A stretch of DNA of 64,000 nucleotides from positions 1 to 64,000 of the forward strand of contig NZ_MUHD01000043.1 of the NCBI RefSeq assembly GCF_002217395.1, read 5' to 3'. A program made the position numbers and the translations under genes. Positions 16,876 to 26,186 of the stretch are shown in pieces. The DNA is from Flavobacterium plurextorum (lineage in GTDB: Bacteria; Bacteroidota; Bacteroidia; Flavobacteriales; Flavobacteriaceae). The notes under the pieces are model-generated. The model was not told where the DNA came from. It was given only the letters and a program-made list of their open reading frames with translations, and made no database searches. Numbering within the stretch: position 1 is the first letter of the stretch; the number at the start of each line of letters is the position of its first letter.

Positions 16876-18468
16876 ATGAAAACTTGGTTAGATAAATGGG
16901 ATCCAGAAGATGAAGTATTTTGGAATTCTACCGGAAGTAAAATCGCTTGGAGAACGTTAACAATAACAACGATCACTTTAGTATTATCGTTCGCATCATG
17001 GTTTATGATGAGTGTTATTGCCGTAAAATTGCCAGGATTGGGATTTCGATTTACTAAGGATCAACTTTTTTGGCTGACTGCAATTCCTGGACTTGCAGCA
17101 GGATTTTTGAGAATTATACATACTTTTATATTACCCATTTTTGGAACAAGACATATAGTCTCGTTTGCTACACTTATTAAATTAATTCCTGTAATCGGAA
17201 TTGGTTTTGCTGTGATGGATGTAAATACACCATTTTGGGTATTTGCACTTTTAGCTTTTACTACAGGTTTTGGTGGCGGGGATTTCTCCTCTTACATGCC
17301 AAGTACAAGTTTGTTTTTTCCTAAAAGACTTAAAGGAACAGCTCTTGGAATTCAGGCAGGAATTGGGAATTTTGGTGTTTCGGTAGCACAATTTGTTACG
17401 CCGCTTATTATAAGTGTTAGTATTTTTGGTGCCGCACAGGTATTTACAAGTATTGATCATAAAGAAGCAATTGTTGTTTTTCAGAATGCTAGTATAGAAA
17501 AACAAAAAGAGGTTTTTTCTGCTTTAGATCCTGACGTACAAGCTAGAATATTGACTAACGTAAAGAAAACGATCACTGATTCAGTAACTGCATCAATCAA
17601 ATCAGATGATAAAGTGGCTCTTTTTACGGCGTTGCCTTTAAAAGCAAAAGCTAAGGCTATTGCAAATGCAAATCCAAAGATGGCTGAGAAAATATTAAAT
17701 GATATCAGTCCTAAAAATACAGCAGTCAAAAACACCGAAATTTATTTACAATCAGCTGCATTTTGGTACGCTCCGTTCCTAATATTATTGTCTATTATAA
17801 GTTGGTTTTACTTAAAAAGTATTCCAATGAAAGCGTCAATTAAAGAGCAATTAGATATTTTTTCTAATAAACATACTTGGTATTGCACGATTACCTACAT
17901 CATGACTTTTGGAACATTTGCCGGTTTATCTGCTGCTTTTCCTTTAATGATTAAGTTCTTGTATGGTGATTTTCCAAACGCGCCAGATCCATTAGTTTAT
18001 GCTTTTTATGGACCGCTTATAGGTTCTGCTAGCCGTATTGCTTTTGGTTTCGTAGCCGATAAAGTAGGTGGAGCTATACTTACTACAATTACTGGTTTAG
18101 GAATTTTGGCAGGATCAATTATTTTAGTTACAGAAGGATTAGTAGCGCCAACAAGTATGGAGCAGTTTCCTCTTTTTGTAACCGTAATTTTAGCAATGTT
18201 CTTTTTTACAGGAATTGGAAATGCAGGTACGTTCAGACAATACCCTATTATTTTTGCCGAAAACCAACGTCAGGCAGCTGGAGTTATTGGTTGGACAGCG
18301 GCAATAGCAGCATTTGGACCATTTATTTTTTCAAAATTAATAGGAAATAATCTTTCAGCTAATGGCACTGTAAATCAATTTTTTATTGGTGTTGCTATTT
18401 TCACTATATTAGCTACAGGTATCAATTGGTGGTTCTACAATCGTAAAGGATGCGAGAAACCAAGTTAG
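16876..18468 (+). CDS. Second NarK-type nitrate/nitrite MFS transporter
   Basis: A 530-residue MFS carrier of the nitrate/nitrite porter group. Signature segments are AGIGNFG (161-167) with the preceding GGGDFSSYMPSTSLFFP, and GIGNAGTFRQYP near the C-terminal half. Residues about 190-292 are a charged, helical-looking insertion (SIEKQKEVFSALDPDVQ and NPKMAEKILNDISPK) not expected in NarK. It is clearly different from the first carrier and probably forms a NarK1/NarK2-type pair with it, one for nitrate entry and one for nitrate/nitrite exchange. That split is inference. It starts 26 bases after the first carrier gene. Confidence 0.85.
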   Translation: MKTWLDKWDPEDEVFWNSTGSKIAWRTLTITTITLVLSFASWFMMSVIAVKLPGLGFRFTKDQLFWLTAIPGLAAGFLRIIHTFILPIFGTRHIVSFATLIKLIPVIGIGFAVMDVNTPFWVFALLAFTTGFGGGDFSSYMPSTSLFFPKRLKGTALGIQAGIGNFGVSVAQFVTPLIISVSIFGAAQVFTSIDHKEAIVVFQNASIEKQKEVFSALDPDVQARILTNVKKTITDSVTASIKSDDKVALFTALPLKAKAKAIANANPKMAEKILNDISPKNTAVKNTEIYLQSAAFWYAPFLILLSIISWFYLKSIPMKASIKEQLDIFSNKHTWYCTITYIMTFGTFAGLSAAFPLMIKFLYGDFPNAPDPLVYAFYGPLIGSASRIAFGFVADKVGGAILTTITGLGILAGSIILVTEGLVAPTSMEQFPLFVTVILAMFFFTGIGNAGTFRQYPIIFAENQRQAAGVIGWTAAIAAFGPFIFSKLIGNNLSANGTVNQFFIGVAIFTILATGINWWFYNRKGCEKPS

Positions 18469-18496
18469 TAAGTAATCATTAAAATTAAAATTAAGG

Positions 18497-19549
18497 ATGA
18501 AAGATAAAACATTTAATACCAAAGCCCTGCTTGTTGCTTCGCTGGTTTCAATACTCACTATCGTACTTGTGTTTTATGGTTCCAGACAATTGCAGAATTT
18601 CGATGCAGCATTAATTACTTATTTATTCGGAACTGTATTTGCTTTCTTCGGAATCGTTTATCGATATACCGTTTGGCTGCAGCGTCCGCCAACATGGATG
18701 TATTTTAAAAGAAGTATAAAATTTCTTTTTACAGGAAAAATATTTTCTCATTTGTGGTTTTTAGGAAAAGAATCAGTACAAAATATTGTTGTTCAAAAGT
18801 TTATTTATCCAAGAAGTAAATGGCGCTGGTTTGCCCATTTTTGTATAGCATTAGGCTGCTTGTCTGCTTTTGCAATCACAATTCCGTTGACATTTGGATG
18901 GATACATTTTTCATTGGCACCTAATTCTATTTCCATTTACGAAGCGCATTTCTTCGGATTTAAAATGATGGATTTCGAAATAGGATCTTTTCTTGCCTTT
19001 TTAATTTTTCATGCCCTAAACTGGTCATCATGGCTTGTAATAATCGGGTCTGTATATTATTTAAGACGAAGATTAACAAATCCGGGATTAATTGCTACTC
19101 AAACCTTTGAAGGAGATTTATTGCCGTTGATATTATTAATTGCAATATCGGTTACTGGTTTATGCTTAACCTATTCATATCAATTCATGAAAGGATTTGC
19201 ATATGATTTCTTAGCCGTAATTCATGCCGTAACCGTAATCATGTTTTTAATATGGATTCCGTTTGGAAAATTCTTTCATATCATTCAGCGTCCTGCACAA
19301 ATTGGAGCTCATATTTATAAACAAGAAGGAATCAAACAAGGAATGGCAGTTTGCCCGCACACTGGTGAAGAATTTGCAACAAAACTTCATATCAATGACT
19401 TAAAAATTGTAACCAAACAATTGGGTTTTGATTTTACACATGAAGATGGAACTTCTCACTTGGATTTAAGTCCAGAAGGAAAAAGATCACGATTAGCGCA
19501 AGCACATTTAAAAGCCAGAATAGAAAGCGGAGGAAGCTTATTTGGATAA
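18497..19549 (+). CDS. Integral membrane cytochrome-like subunit of nitrate reductase cluster
   Basis: A 350-residue membrane protein with about six or seven hydrophobic segments. Conserved-looking histidines lie in or near membrane segments (WFAHFCIAL, IYEAHFFG, FHALNW, VIHAVTV), which would suit b-type haem ligation as in NarI-like quinol dehydrogenase subunits. A soluble C-terminal tail (about 280-350) carries CPHTGEEF. I cannot assign a named family with certainty. Its position directly before the molybdopterin subunit suggests it is the membrane anchor and quinol-oxidising part of the complex. An imperfect hairpin at 19556-19626 separates it from the next gene. Confidence 0.6.
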   Translation: MKDKTFNTKALLVASLVSILTIVLVFYGSRQLQNFDAALITYLFGTVFAFFGIVYRYTVWLQRPPTWMYFKRSIKFLFTGKIFSHLWFLGKESVQNIVVQKFIYPRSKWRWFAHFCIALGCLSAFAITIPLTFGWIHFSLAPNSISIYEAHFFGFKMMDFEIGSFLAFLIFHALNWSSWLVIIGSVYYLRRRLTNPGLIATQTFEGDLLPLILLIAISVTGLCLTYSYQFMKGFAYDFLAVIHAVTVIMFLIWIPFGKFFHIIQRPAQIGAHIYKQEGIKQGMAVCPHTGEEFATKLHINDLKIVTKQLGFDFTHEDGTSHLDLSPEGKRSRLAQAHLKARIESGGSLFG

Positions 19550-19555
19550 AGAATA

Positions 19556-19626
19556 TAGTTTCAAGTTTCAAGCTTCAGGTTACAAGTTCCGTAAAGAACT
19601 TTAAACCTGAAACTTGAAGCCAGAAA
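19556..19626. repeat. Hairpin-forming TTTCAAGCTTCAGGTT repeat
   Basis: TTTCAAGCTTCAGGTT is followed about 30 bases later by AACCTGAAACTTGAAG, giving 14 of 16 pairs. The same words (CAGGTTTCAAG) recur at 24773-24815 and 32826-33015, so this is a dispersed simple repeat rather than a gene-specific terminator. Confidence 0.45.
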
Positions 19627-19647
19627 CAAAACAAACAAAAAAAGACA

Positions 19648-21864
19648 ATGGCAAAATTACCTGTATCAGCTGAAAAAATTATTGAAGAGTTCGGTCCGCA
19701 TTTAAATTATGCACCTAAAGATGGTTATGAAGGTAGAGACGAACCAGATAAATTGGTAAAAACACATTGCTGCTTTTGCGGCATGCAATGTGGTATTCAA
19801 TTATCTGTAAAAGATAATCAAGTAGTTGGCTTCGAACCTTGGATGGAATTTCCTTTCAACGAAGGGCGTTTATGTCCAAAAGGAGTACAACGCTATTTAC
19901 AAAATAATCACCCAGATCGTTTATTACATCCTTTGAAAAGAGTAGAAGGAAAAGGTTTTGAAAAGGCGACTTGGGATGAAGCAATGGATAAAACCGTATC
20001 TGAAATTAAAAGAATTCAGGAAAAGTATGGTAAAGATGCTTTTTCAATGTTATCTGGTGTGTCATTATCAAATGAAAAAAGTTATTTAGTAGGTAAGTTT
20101 GCTCGTGTAGCCCTAAAAACAAAAAACTTAGACTACAACGGTAGACTTTGTATGGTAAGTGCAGGAGCAGGAAATAAAAAAGCCTTTGGTTTAGATCGAG
20201 GTTCAAATAATTATTCAGACCTTGAGTATGCAGAAGTAATTATTGTTGCCGGTGCAAATATCAGTGAAACATTTCCAACCTTAACCCACTGGATTTGGAA
20301 AGCTCGTGATCGCGGTGCTAAATTAATTGTAATCGATCCAAGAATGATTCCGTTAGCAAGGACTGCAGAGATTCATTTAGATGTAAAGCCCGGAACAGAT
20401 TCTGCTTTATATGGAGCAATGCTAAAATATCTGGTAGATCATGATATGTTAGATCATGATTTTATCGACAATCATACTTCAGGATTTCAAGAAACAATTG
20501 ATGCAGTAAAAGATTATACTTTAGAATGGGCGGAAGAAGTTACTGGAATTGATAAAGAAAAGATAAAAGCTGCTGCTGAGTTATGGGGGAAAGCAAAAAC
20601 GAGCTTTTTACTTCACGCACGCGGGATAGAGCAACACTCTAAAGGTGTTGATAATGTAGTAGGCTGTATTAATTTAGTTTTGGCAACAGGAAGATTAGGC
20701 AGACCTTACTGCGGATATGCAACAATTACTGGACAAGGAAATGGACAGGGAGGAAGAGAGCATGGTCATAAATGTGATCAATTACCTGGAAATAGAGACA
20801 TTGAAAACCCAGAACATCGTAAATACATATCAGAAGTTTGGGGAATCGATGAAAAAGACATGCCTGGAAAAGGTTTATCGGCTTATGAAATTATTGATGC
20901 TATACACAGAGGAGAAATAAAAGGTTTACTTTCTATTTGTTTTAATCCGCTAGTATCATTGCCTAATAATAATTATGTACGAGAAGCACTTGAAAAATTA
21001 GAGTTTTACGTTTGTATTGATTTCTTTTTAAATGAAACCGCTCGTCATGCAGATATTGTTCTGGCTGGATCATTGCAAGAAGAAGAAGAAGGAACTACAA
21101 CATCGGCAGAAGGAAGAGTTATCCGAATTCGTCAAGCTGTGACACCTCCTGGAGATGCTAGAACAGATACTTCAATATTTTTAGAATTAGCAAAAAGATT
21201 GGGAGTAGAAGATAAGTTTACTTATGAAAATAGTGAAGCTATATTTAATGAATTGCGTGTTGCATCTAATGGCGGAACAGCAAATTATTTCGGAATATCA
21301 TATAAAAAAATAGAAGACAATATGGGCGTTTTTTGGCCTTGTCCAACAGATGATCATCCCGGAACACCTAGATTGTGGGAAGACAAAGTGTTTGCAACTC
21401 CAGATAAAAGAGCTCATTTTAATCCTGCTCCATATAAACTTCCAGGAGAAGTTACTGATGAAGAATTTCCAATAACATTAACGACAGGTCGTGTGGTTTC
21501 TCAATATTTGAGCGGAACACAAACCCGTCGAATTGGTAAGCTGGTAGATCAATTTCCTGAACCGCTGTTAGAAATTCATCCTGAGCTGGCTCTGAAATAT
21601 GGTATTAAGCAACGTGAATTGGTAAAAGTTTTAACCCGAAGAGGAGAAGGAGTTTTTCCTGCAAACATAGTTGAAACCATCCGAAAAGATACTGTATTTA
21701 TACCATACCACTGGCCGGGAATTAAATCGGCTAATCAATTAACAATTGGAACTTTAGATCCTATTTCTAAAATGCCAGAATTTAAAGTTTGTGCCTGTTC
21801 ATTAAATCCGCTTGGCGAAATTGCACCATCCTCTGCTGGATCTGATGCTTTTGCAAGTGTTTAA
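19648..21864 (+). CDS. Molybdopterin nitrate reductase catalytic subunit (Nas/NarB type)
   Basis: A 738-residue Mo-bisMGD oxidoreductase. The N-terminal [4Fe-4S] ligands are Cys41, Cys44, Cys48 and Cys76 (CxxCxxxC then CPKG). Cys168 in NGRLCMVSA is the expected molybdenum ligand, as in NapA and assimilatory nitrate reductases. The C-terminal molydopterin dinucleotide-binding domain starts near ITLTTGRVVSQY. There is no Tat or Sec signal, so it should act in the cytoplasm. Unlike classic NasA it is followed by genes for a ferredoxin and a Rieske protein, suggesting quinol-fed rather than NADH-fed reduction. Nitrate is the likely substrate from the narK neighbours, but a related oxyanion is not excluded. 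Confidence 0.85.
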   Translation: MAKLPVSAEKIIEEFGPHLNYAPKDGYEGRDEPDKLVKTHCCFCGMQCGIQLSVKDNQVVGFEPWMEFPFNEGRLCPKGVQRYLQNNHPDRLLHPLKRVEGKGFEKATWDEAMDKTVSEIKRIQEKYGKDAFSMLSGVSLSNEKSYLVGKFARVALKTKNLDYNGRLCMVSAGAGNKKAFGLDRGSNNYSDLEYAEVIIVAGANISETFPTLTHWIWKARDRGAKLIVIDPRMIPLARTAEIHLDVKPGTDSALYGAMLKYLVDHDMLDHDFIDNHTSGFQETIDAVKDYTLEWAEEVTGIDKEKIKAAAELWGKAKTSFLLHARGIEQHSKGVDNVVGCINLVLATGRLGRPYCGYATITGQGNGQGGREHGHKCDQLPGNRDIENPEHRKYISEVWGIDEKDMPGKGLSAYEIIDAIHRGEIKGLLSICFNPLVSLPNNNYVREALEKLEFYVCIDFFLNETARHADIVLAGSLQEEEEGTTTSAEGRVIRIRQAVTPPGDARTDTSIFLELAKRLGVEDKFTYENSEAIFNELRVASNGGTANYFGISYKKIEDNMGVFWPCPTDDHPGTPRLWEDKVFATPDKRAHFNPAPYKLPGEVTDEEFPITLTTGRVVSQYLSGTQTRRIGKLVDQFPEPLLEIHPELALKYGIKQRELVKVLTRRGEGVFPANIVETIRKDTVFIPYHWPGIKSANQLTIGTLDPISKMPEFKVCACSLNPLGEIAPSSAGSDAFASV

Positions 21865-21881
21865 TCTATAAAAGAAGACTT

Positions 21882-22451
21882 ATGAATTTAACCAATTTTA
21901 ATAGAAACGAAGAGTTTTTTGTAGATCTGCAACGCTGTATTGGATGTAAAGCCTGTGAAATGGCTTGTGCAGAATGCGAAACAAACGGACAGGAATCTCT
22001 GATCAGTGTTAATTATGTAGAACGCTCCTCGACAATCCAAACTACTGTGCAAGTTTGTATGCATTGTGAAGACCCAGTTTGTGCCAATGTATGCCCAGCT
22101 GATGCGATTTCGCAAGATGAATTTGGCGTAGTTCATACCGCAAGTACAGAAAGATGTATAGGTTGTTCAAACTGCGTAATGGCTTGTCCGTTTGGAGTAC
22201 CTAAAAAAATGGAAGAATACGATTTAATGATGAAATGTACAATGTGCTATGACCGTACCAGCGTTGGAAAAAAACCAATGTGTGCAACAGTCTGTCCAAG
22301 TGGAGCATTATTTTACGGAACAAGAGAACAAATCGAAGAAATGAGACCAAATAGTACACCAATCAATAATTTTATTTTTGGAAAAGAAAGAGTTACTACA
22401 AAAGTCAATATTATGATGCCAAAAGGCGCTAATGAATTAAGAATATATTAA
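21882..22451 (+). CDS. Four-cluster 4Fe-4S ferredoxin subunit (DmsB/NrfC-like)
   Basis: A 189-residue electron-transfer protein with sixteen cysteines arranged for four [4Fe-4S] clusters: Cys19/22/25/29, Cys59/62/67/71, Cys92/95/98/102 and Cys119/122/134/138. This is the pattern of the iron-sulfur subunits of molybdoenzymes such as DmsB. No signal peptide is seen, so it should be cytoplasmic with the catalytic subunit. It starts 17 bases after that gene's stop and 9 bases before the Rieske gene, so all three are surely co-transcribed. Confidence 0.88.
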   Translation: MNLTNFNRNEEFFVDLQRCIGCKACEMACAECETNGQESLISVNYVERSSTIQTTVQVCMHCEDPVCANVCPADAISQDEFGVVHTASTERCIGCSNCVMACPFGVPKKMEEYDLMMKCTMCYDRTSVGKKPMCATVCPSGALFYGTREQIEEMRPNSTPINNFIFGKERVTTKVNIMMPKGANELRIY

Positions 22452-22460
22452 ATCCAGATC

Positions 22461-22973
22461 ATGTCAAAAGAAGATAATTTAAATCAAAACTGGAAAAAGG
22501 ACTTCCCCATAAAAAAACAGGAATCAACTCAAGTCAGCCGACGCGATTTTGCAAAATTCCTGACTTTTGTTTCTGGCGGATTAATGGTAGGAAGCGGATT
22601 TGTAACCGCAAAAGCATTTTTACTGCCAAAAGAAGAAGTGCAGGGCGAACATTTTATCTGTAATAAAGAAGATGTTCCCGTGGGCGGAACAAGAGGATTT
22701 GTATTAGAAGGAAGTACAATTCCGTATATTTTAATACACTTAGAAAGCGGCGAATTTAAAGCTTACGAGCAAAAATGTACCCATTTATCGTGCTCAGTAT
22801 TTTATAAGCCGGGAACAGGAATTATACATTGCCCTTGCCATGAAGGATCATTTGATGCAAAAACTGGAGATGTAATTGCTGGACCGCCGCCAAGAGCTTT
22901 ACCGCAACTAGAAGTTGTGTTTAAAGAGAATGCTGTTTTTGTAAAAGCCTATATCGAAAAAAAAGAAAGCTAA
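22461..22973 (+). CDS. Rieske [2Fe-2S] protein with twin-arginine signal anchor
   Basis: A 170-residue Rieske protein. SRRDFAKFL at 26-34 followed by a hydrophobic stretch to about 54 is a twin-arginine signal or anchor, so the cluster domain should face the periplasm. Ligands are Cys106 and His108 (CTH) and Cys124 and His127 (CPCH). Cys111 and Cys126 can form the disulfide seen in high-potential bc1-type Rieske proteins. It is encoded with a cytoplasmic-type nitrate reductase and ferredoxin. A periplasmic Rieske protein there implies a membrane complex that takes electrons from quinol. Confidence 0.87.
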   Translation: MSKEDNLNQNWKKDFPIKKQESTQVSRRDFAKFLTFVSGGLMVGSGFVTAKAFLLPKEEVQGEHFICNKEDVPVGGTRGFVLEGSTIPYILIHLESGEFKAYEQKCTHLSCSVFYKPGTGIIHCPCHEGSFDAKTGDVIAGPPPRALPQLEVVFKENAVFVKAYIEKKES

Positions 22974-22997
22974 TTTGTATAATTTAATTTTATAAGT

Positions 22998-23246
22998 ATG
23001 AGTACTTTTAGACGCAGCCAAAATCGCGCAAACCCTAATAAGCTGAATAATATACTTTCGACACTTATTTTTATTTTAATATTAAATGTCAGCATTCAAA
23101 TTTGGCTTTTGTATGCCTCATTAAATAACGCATTAGACAATAATAAAGAAATATTGATTCCTGCATTCATAGCATCAGCAATCCTATTTTTAATTGGTTT
23201 TGCATGGTTGTATTATCTGCCAAAAGGTAATTTTAGAAATAAATAA
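22998..23246 (+). CDS. Small two-span membrane protein of the nitrate reductase cluster
   Basis: An 82-residue protein with a basic N-terminus (SQNRANPNK) and two hydrophobic segments, about 20-42 and 52-72. No catalytic motif is visible. It is 24 bases after the Rieske gene and last in the operon, so it is probably a small subunit or assembly factor of the membrane nitrate reductase complex. It may correspond to one of the small DUF families seen beside Rieske genes, but I cannot confirm which. Confidence 0.6.
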   Translation: MSTFRRSQNRANPNKLNNILSTLIFILILNVSIQIWLLYASLNNALDNNKEILIPAFIASAILFLIGFAWLYYLPKGNFRNK

Positions 23247-23352
23247 AGCAAGATCTTCTGCCATAAAAAAATGCTGTTAGATTTTTTCTGAGAGTATTCA
23301 AAAGAATTACCCTAAATTTATATTCAAAAAAATAGGTACTAATGATTTAAAC

Positions 23353-23388
23353 TAAGTAAAAATACTTATATTTGTAATAAGTATTTTT
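23353..23388 (+). promoter_or_regulatory. moeA promoter with overlapping palindromes
   Basis: TATATTTG at 23367-23374 is a -7 element, with no TTTG at -33. TAAGTA-AAAA-TACTTA (23353-23368) overlaps its upstream edge and matches sites at nas, narK and nirB. A second dyad, AAAAATACTTAT and ATAAGTATTTTT with a 7-base spacer (23358-23388), spans the -7 element and start point. AAATACTTATATTTG is also found in the nirB promoter. Confidence 0.65.
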
Positions 23389-23411
23389 TTGCTTATAAAG
23401 GATAGCGTTTT

Positions 23412-24584
23412 ATGATAAAAGTTGAAGAAGCATTAACAATAATTGAAGCAAACAGTGCCAAAATGCCTAAACAGCAAATAGCCGTTAATAAAGCATTAGG
23501 ATACGTTTTGGCAGAGAAAGTTATTTCTCCAATTCATATGCCTCCGTTTCGTCAATCGGCTATGGATGGATACGCTTTTATACATAGCATAAAGCATCAA
23601 TATGATATAGTAAGTACATCTCAAGCAGGTGATCATTCAAATTTAAAATTGAATGCAAATGAAGCCATTAGGATATTTACAGGCGCATTTGTACCTGATG
23701 ATGCTGATACTGTTGTAATGCAAGAGCATGTAATTGCAAATAAAAATTCGATACTTATAGCGGCAATGCCCGTAAAGAATGCAAATATTCGCGCAAAAGG
23801 AGAGCAAATTGCTAAAGATGATATCGTTTTTGAAGCAGGAACTTTAATAACTCCAGCTGCAATTGGTTTTTTGGCCAGTTTAGGAATCACAGAAATTGAA
23901 GTGTATAAGAAGCCTAAAGTTGCTGTTTTAGTTACTGGAAACGAATTAGTAAAACCTGGCGGAAAACTGAAAAAAGGAAAAATTTACGAAAGTAATTCTG
24001 TAATGCTTCAAGCCGCTCTTGAAACTATCGGAATTAAAAAAACGAAAGTTTACAGCGTAAAAGATAATTTAAAAGCAACGAAAAAAGCATTAAAAAGTAT
24101 TTTAAAAAAGTATGATATAGTTTTAATTTCTGGCGGAATATCCGTTGGAGATTATGATTTTGTAAAAGAAGCTTTGTTGCAGAATGATGTAAAAGAGTTA
24201 TTCTATAAAATCAATCAAAAACCTGGAAAACCAATGTTTTTTGGTTCTAAAGATGAAACTTTAGTTTTTGCTTTGCCTGGAAATCCAGCTTCATCGCTGA
24301 CTAATTTTTATATTTATGTTGCTCCGGCAATAAAAAGCAGAATTGGATTTTCGGAGATTCACAAAACAAAAGTAATTCGGAAATTAAACTCAGATCTTAA
24401 AAATAATACAGGGAAAACATTGTTTTTAAAGGCAAAATACGACGAAACAAATGTTGAAGTTTTAAACAGTCAAAGCTCTGCAATGCTTAACACATTTGCC
24501 GTTGCAAACAGTTTACTAATAGTTCCCGAGAACATTGAAGAATATAAAAAAGGGCAATTAGTTACTTTATTACCAATAGATTAA
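23412..24584 (+). CDS. moeA: Molybdopterin molybdenumtransferase MoeA
   Basis: Inserts molybdenum into adenylylated molybdopterin in the cytoplasm. The 390-residue protein has the MoeA domains in order: N-terminal domain with PPFRQSAMDGYA, the central MoCF_biosynth domain with VTGNELV, SGGISVGDYDFV and LPGNPASS, and the C-terminal domain. It opens the cofactor gene group with its own promoter 25-60 bases upstream. It supplies cofactor to both nitrate reductases in the window. Confidence 0.93.
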   Translation: MIKVEEALTIIEANSAKMPKQQIAVNKALGYVLAEKVISPIHMPPFRQSAMDGYAFIHSIKHQYDIVSTSQAGDHSNLKLNANEAIRIFTGAFVPDDADTVVMQEHVIANKNSILIAAMPVKNANIRAKGEQIAKDDIVFEAGTLITPAAIGFLASLGITEIEVYKKPKVAVLVTGNELVKPGGKLKKGKIYESNSVMLQAALETIGIKKTKVYSVKDNLKATKKALKSILKKYDIVLISGGISVGDYDFVKEALLQNDVKELFYKINQKPGKPMFFGSKDETLVFALPGNPASSLTNFYIYVAPAIKSRIGFSEIHKTKVIRKLNSDLKNNTGKTLFLKAKYDETNVEVLNSQSSAMLNTFAVANSLLIVPENIEEYKKGQLVTLLPID

Positions 24585-24817
24585 TTTTTAGATTCTTAGA
24601 ATCAGAAAATAGAAAAGAGCATAGAAAAAGATTTTTGAGTAATAAAGATAAAGGTCGCTGTATAAATAAAAACACACAGCTAAAGTTTGAAACCTTGTTG
24701 AATTTTCAGCTTTGCGAACTTAATTCTAAAGATAATAATGAATAAAAATTCTTAGCACTCTTTGCAGTAAAACAACCTGAAACGTGAAAAAAGGAAAAAC
24801 CTGAAACAAAATTAATC

Positions 24818-25390
24818 ATGGAAACACCAACAGTATTTATTCTTTGCGGCGGAAAAAGCTCCAGAATGCAGTCTGAAAAAGGATTAGTGCTGTTTCAGGA
24901 AAAACCATTTATTGAACATATAATTCGGGCGATTTTACCCATTACAGATCAGATAAAATTGATTACGGCTTCAAAAGAATATGATTATCTGCCATACCAA
25001 AAAATACCTGATGTTATTGCAGAGAAAGGTCCATTAGGTGGAATTTATACCGCATTATCACATTCTGAAACCGAGTTTAATCTGATTTTAAGCTGCGATA
25101 TTCCGTTAATTTCAACTGAATTATTACAAGAATTAATTTCAAAGCATACAGAAGAAGCCGGAATTACTGTTTTTGCTTCAGAGAGCAGAATACACCCATT
25201 AATTGGAATTTATTCAAAAAAAGTTATTTCAATAATTAAAGATGCAGTCGATTCTAATGAATTAAAAATGATGGATTTGCTTGCGAAAGTTCCTCATCAA
25301 ATTGTAAATATAGAAGAAAGTGAAAACTTTCATTTAACCAATATTAATTCGGCTGACGAATTAAATGATCTGAATATCAATTTAAGTTAA
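24818..25390 (+). CDS. mobA: Molybdenum cofactor guanylyltransferase MobA
   Basis: Transfers GMP to molybdenum cofactor to make the MGD form used by DMSO-reductase-family enzymes such as nitrate reductase. The N-terminal nucleotide-binding loop is LCGGKSSRMQSEKG. EKGPLGGIYTAL and LSCDIPL are further conserved segments. At 190 residues it is normal for MobA. The 233-base gap after moeA holds only CAGGTTTCAAG-type simple repeats. It starts 5 bases before the cobA ATG context and is cotranscribed with it. Confidence 0.88.
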   Translation: METPTVFILCGGKSSRMQSEKGLVLFQEKPFIEHIIRAILPITDQIKLITASKEYDYLPYQKIPDVIAEKGPLGGIYTALSHSETEFNLILSCDIPLISTELLQELISKHTEEAGITVFASESRIHPLIGIYSKKVISIIKDAVDSNELKMMDLLAKVPHQIVNIEESENFHLTNINSADELNDLNINLS

Positions 25391-25395
25391 AGATT

Positions 25396-26184
25396 ATGCA
25401 AAGCTTGAAAACACCAAAATTAACGATTGTTGGCGCAGGTCCGGGAGACGTTGAATTGATTACGATGAAAGCTATTAAAGCTTTAAAAAGTGCCGATGTT
25501 GTTTTGTATGATGCTTTGGTTAACGAGGAATTACTAGAATATGCATCAAATGCCGAAATAGTTTTTGTTGGAAAACGATTGGGCTGTCACGCTTACACAC
25601 AAGATCAGATTAATGATTTGATTGTTTCAATGGCAAAAAAACACGGACATGTTGTTCGATTAAAAGGAGGCGATCCTTTTATTTTTGGACGAGGAAGTGA
25701 GGAAATTGAATTTGCAGAGCGATTTGAAATTGAAACCGCAATTGTACCTGGAATTTCATCAGCTTTAGGTGTTCCTGCTTCAGTAGGAATTAGTTTGACA
25801 CAAAGAAAAGTTGCCGAAAGTTTTTGGGTAATTACCGGAACAACTTCAGATCATAAATTATCAAAAGATGTTCAGTTAGCTTCAAAATCAGCTGCAACGG
25901 TAGTTATTTTAATGGGAATGCATAAACTGGACGAAATTATTTCTATTTATCAAGAAAATAGAAATGACAATCTGCCAATTGCCATCATTCAAAATGGAAC
26001 GAAAAATTCAGAGCAAAAAGTAATTGGAACTATTGATACAATTACTAAATTGGTATCTGAAAAAAACATATCATCGCCTGCAATTATTGTGATTGGCGAA
26101 GTAGTACGAAATACTTCAAGCTGGATTTCGTATTTTCAGGAACATTTTGATGATGAATTTATTTTTCAGAATTTAAATTTATAA
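25396..26184 (+). CDS. cobA: Uroporphyrinogen-III C-methyltransferase (siroheme pathway)
   Basis: Methylates uroporphyrinogen III twice to precorrin-2, the precursor of siroheme. The 262-residue SUMT shows the S-adenosylmethionine-binding segments VGAGPGDVELIT near the N-terminus and VRLKGGDPFIFGRGSEE, then PGISSALGVPA. It stands alone, without fused CysG oxidase/chelatase, so the last steps must come from another protein. Its presence among molybdenum cofactor genes makes sense because NirB (46357-48870) needs siroheme. The next gene starts 2 bases after its stop. Confidence 0.92.
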   Translation: MQSLKTPKLTIVGAGPGDVELITMKAIKALKSADVVLYDALVNEELLEYASNAEIVFVGKRLGCHAYTQDQINDLIVSMAKKHGHVVRLKGGDPFIFGRGSEEIEFAERFEIETAIVPGISSALGVPASVGISLTQRKVAESFWVITGTTSDHKLSKDVQLASKSAATVVILMGMHKLDEIISIYQENRNDNLPIAIIQNGTKNSEQKVIGTIDTITKLVSEKNISSPAIIVIGEVVRNTSSWISYFQEHFDDEFIFQNLNL

Positions 26185-26186
26185 GA

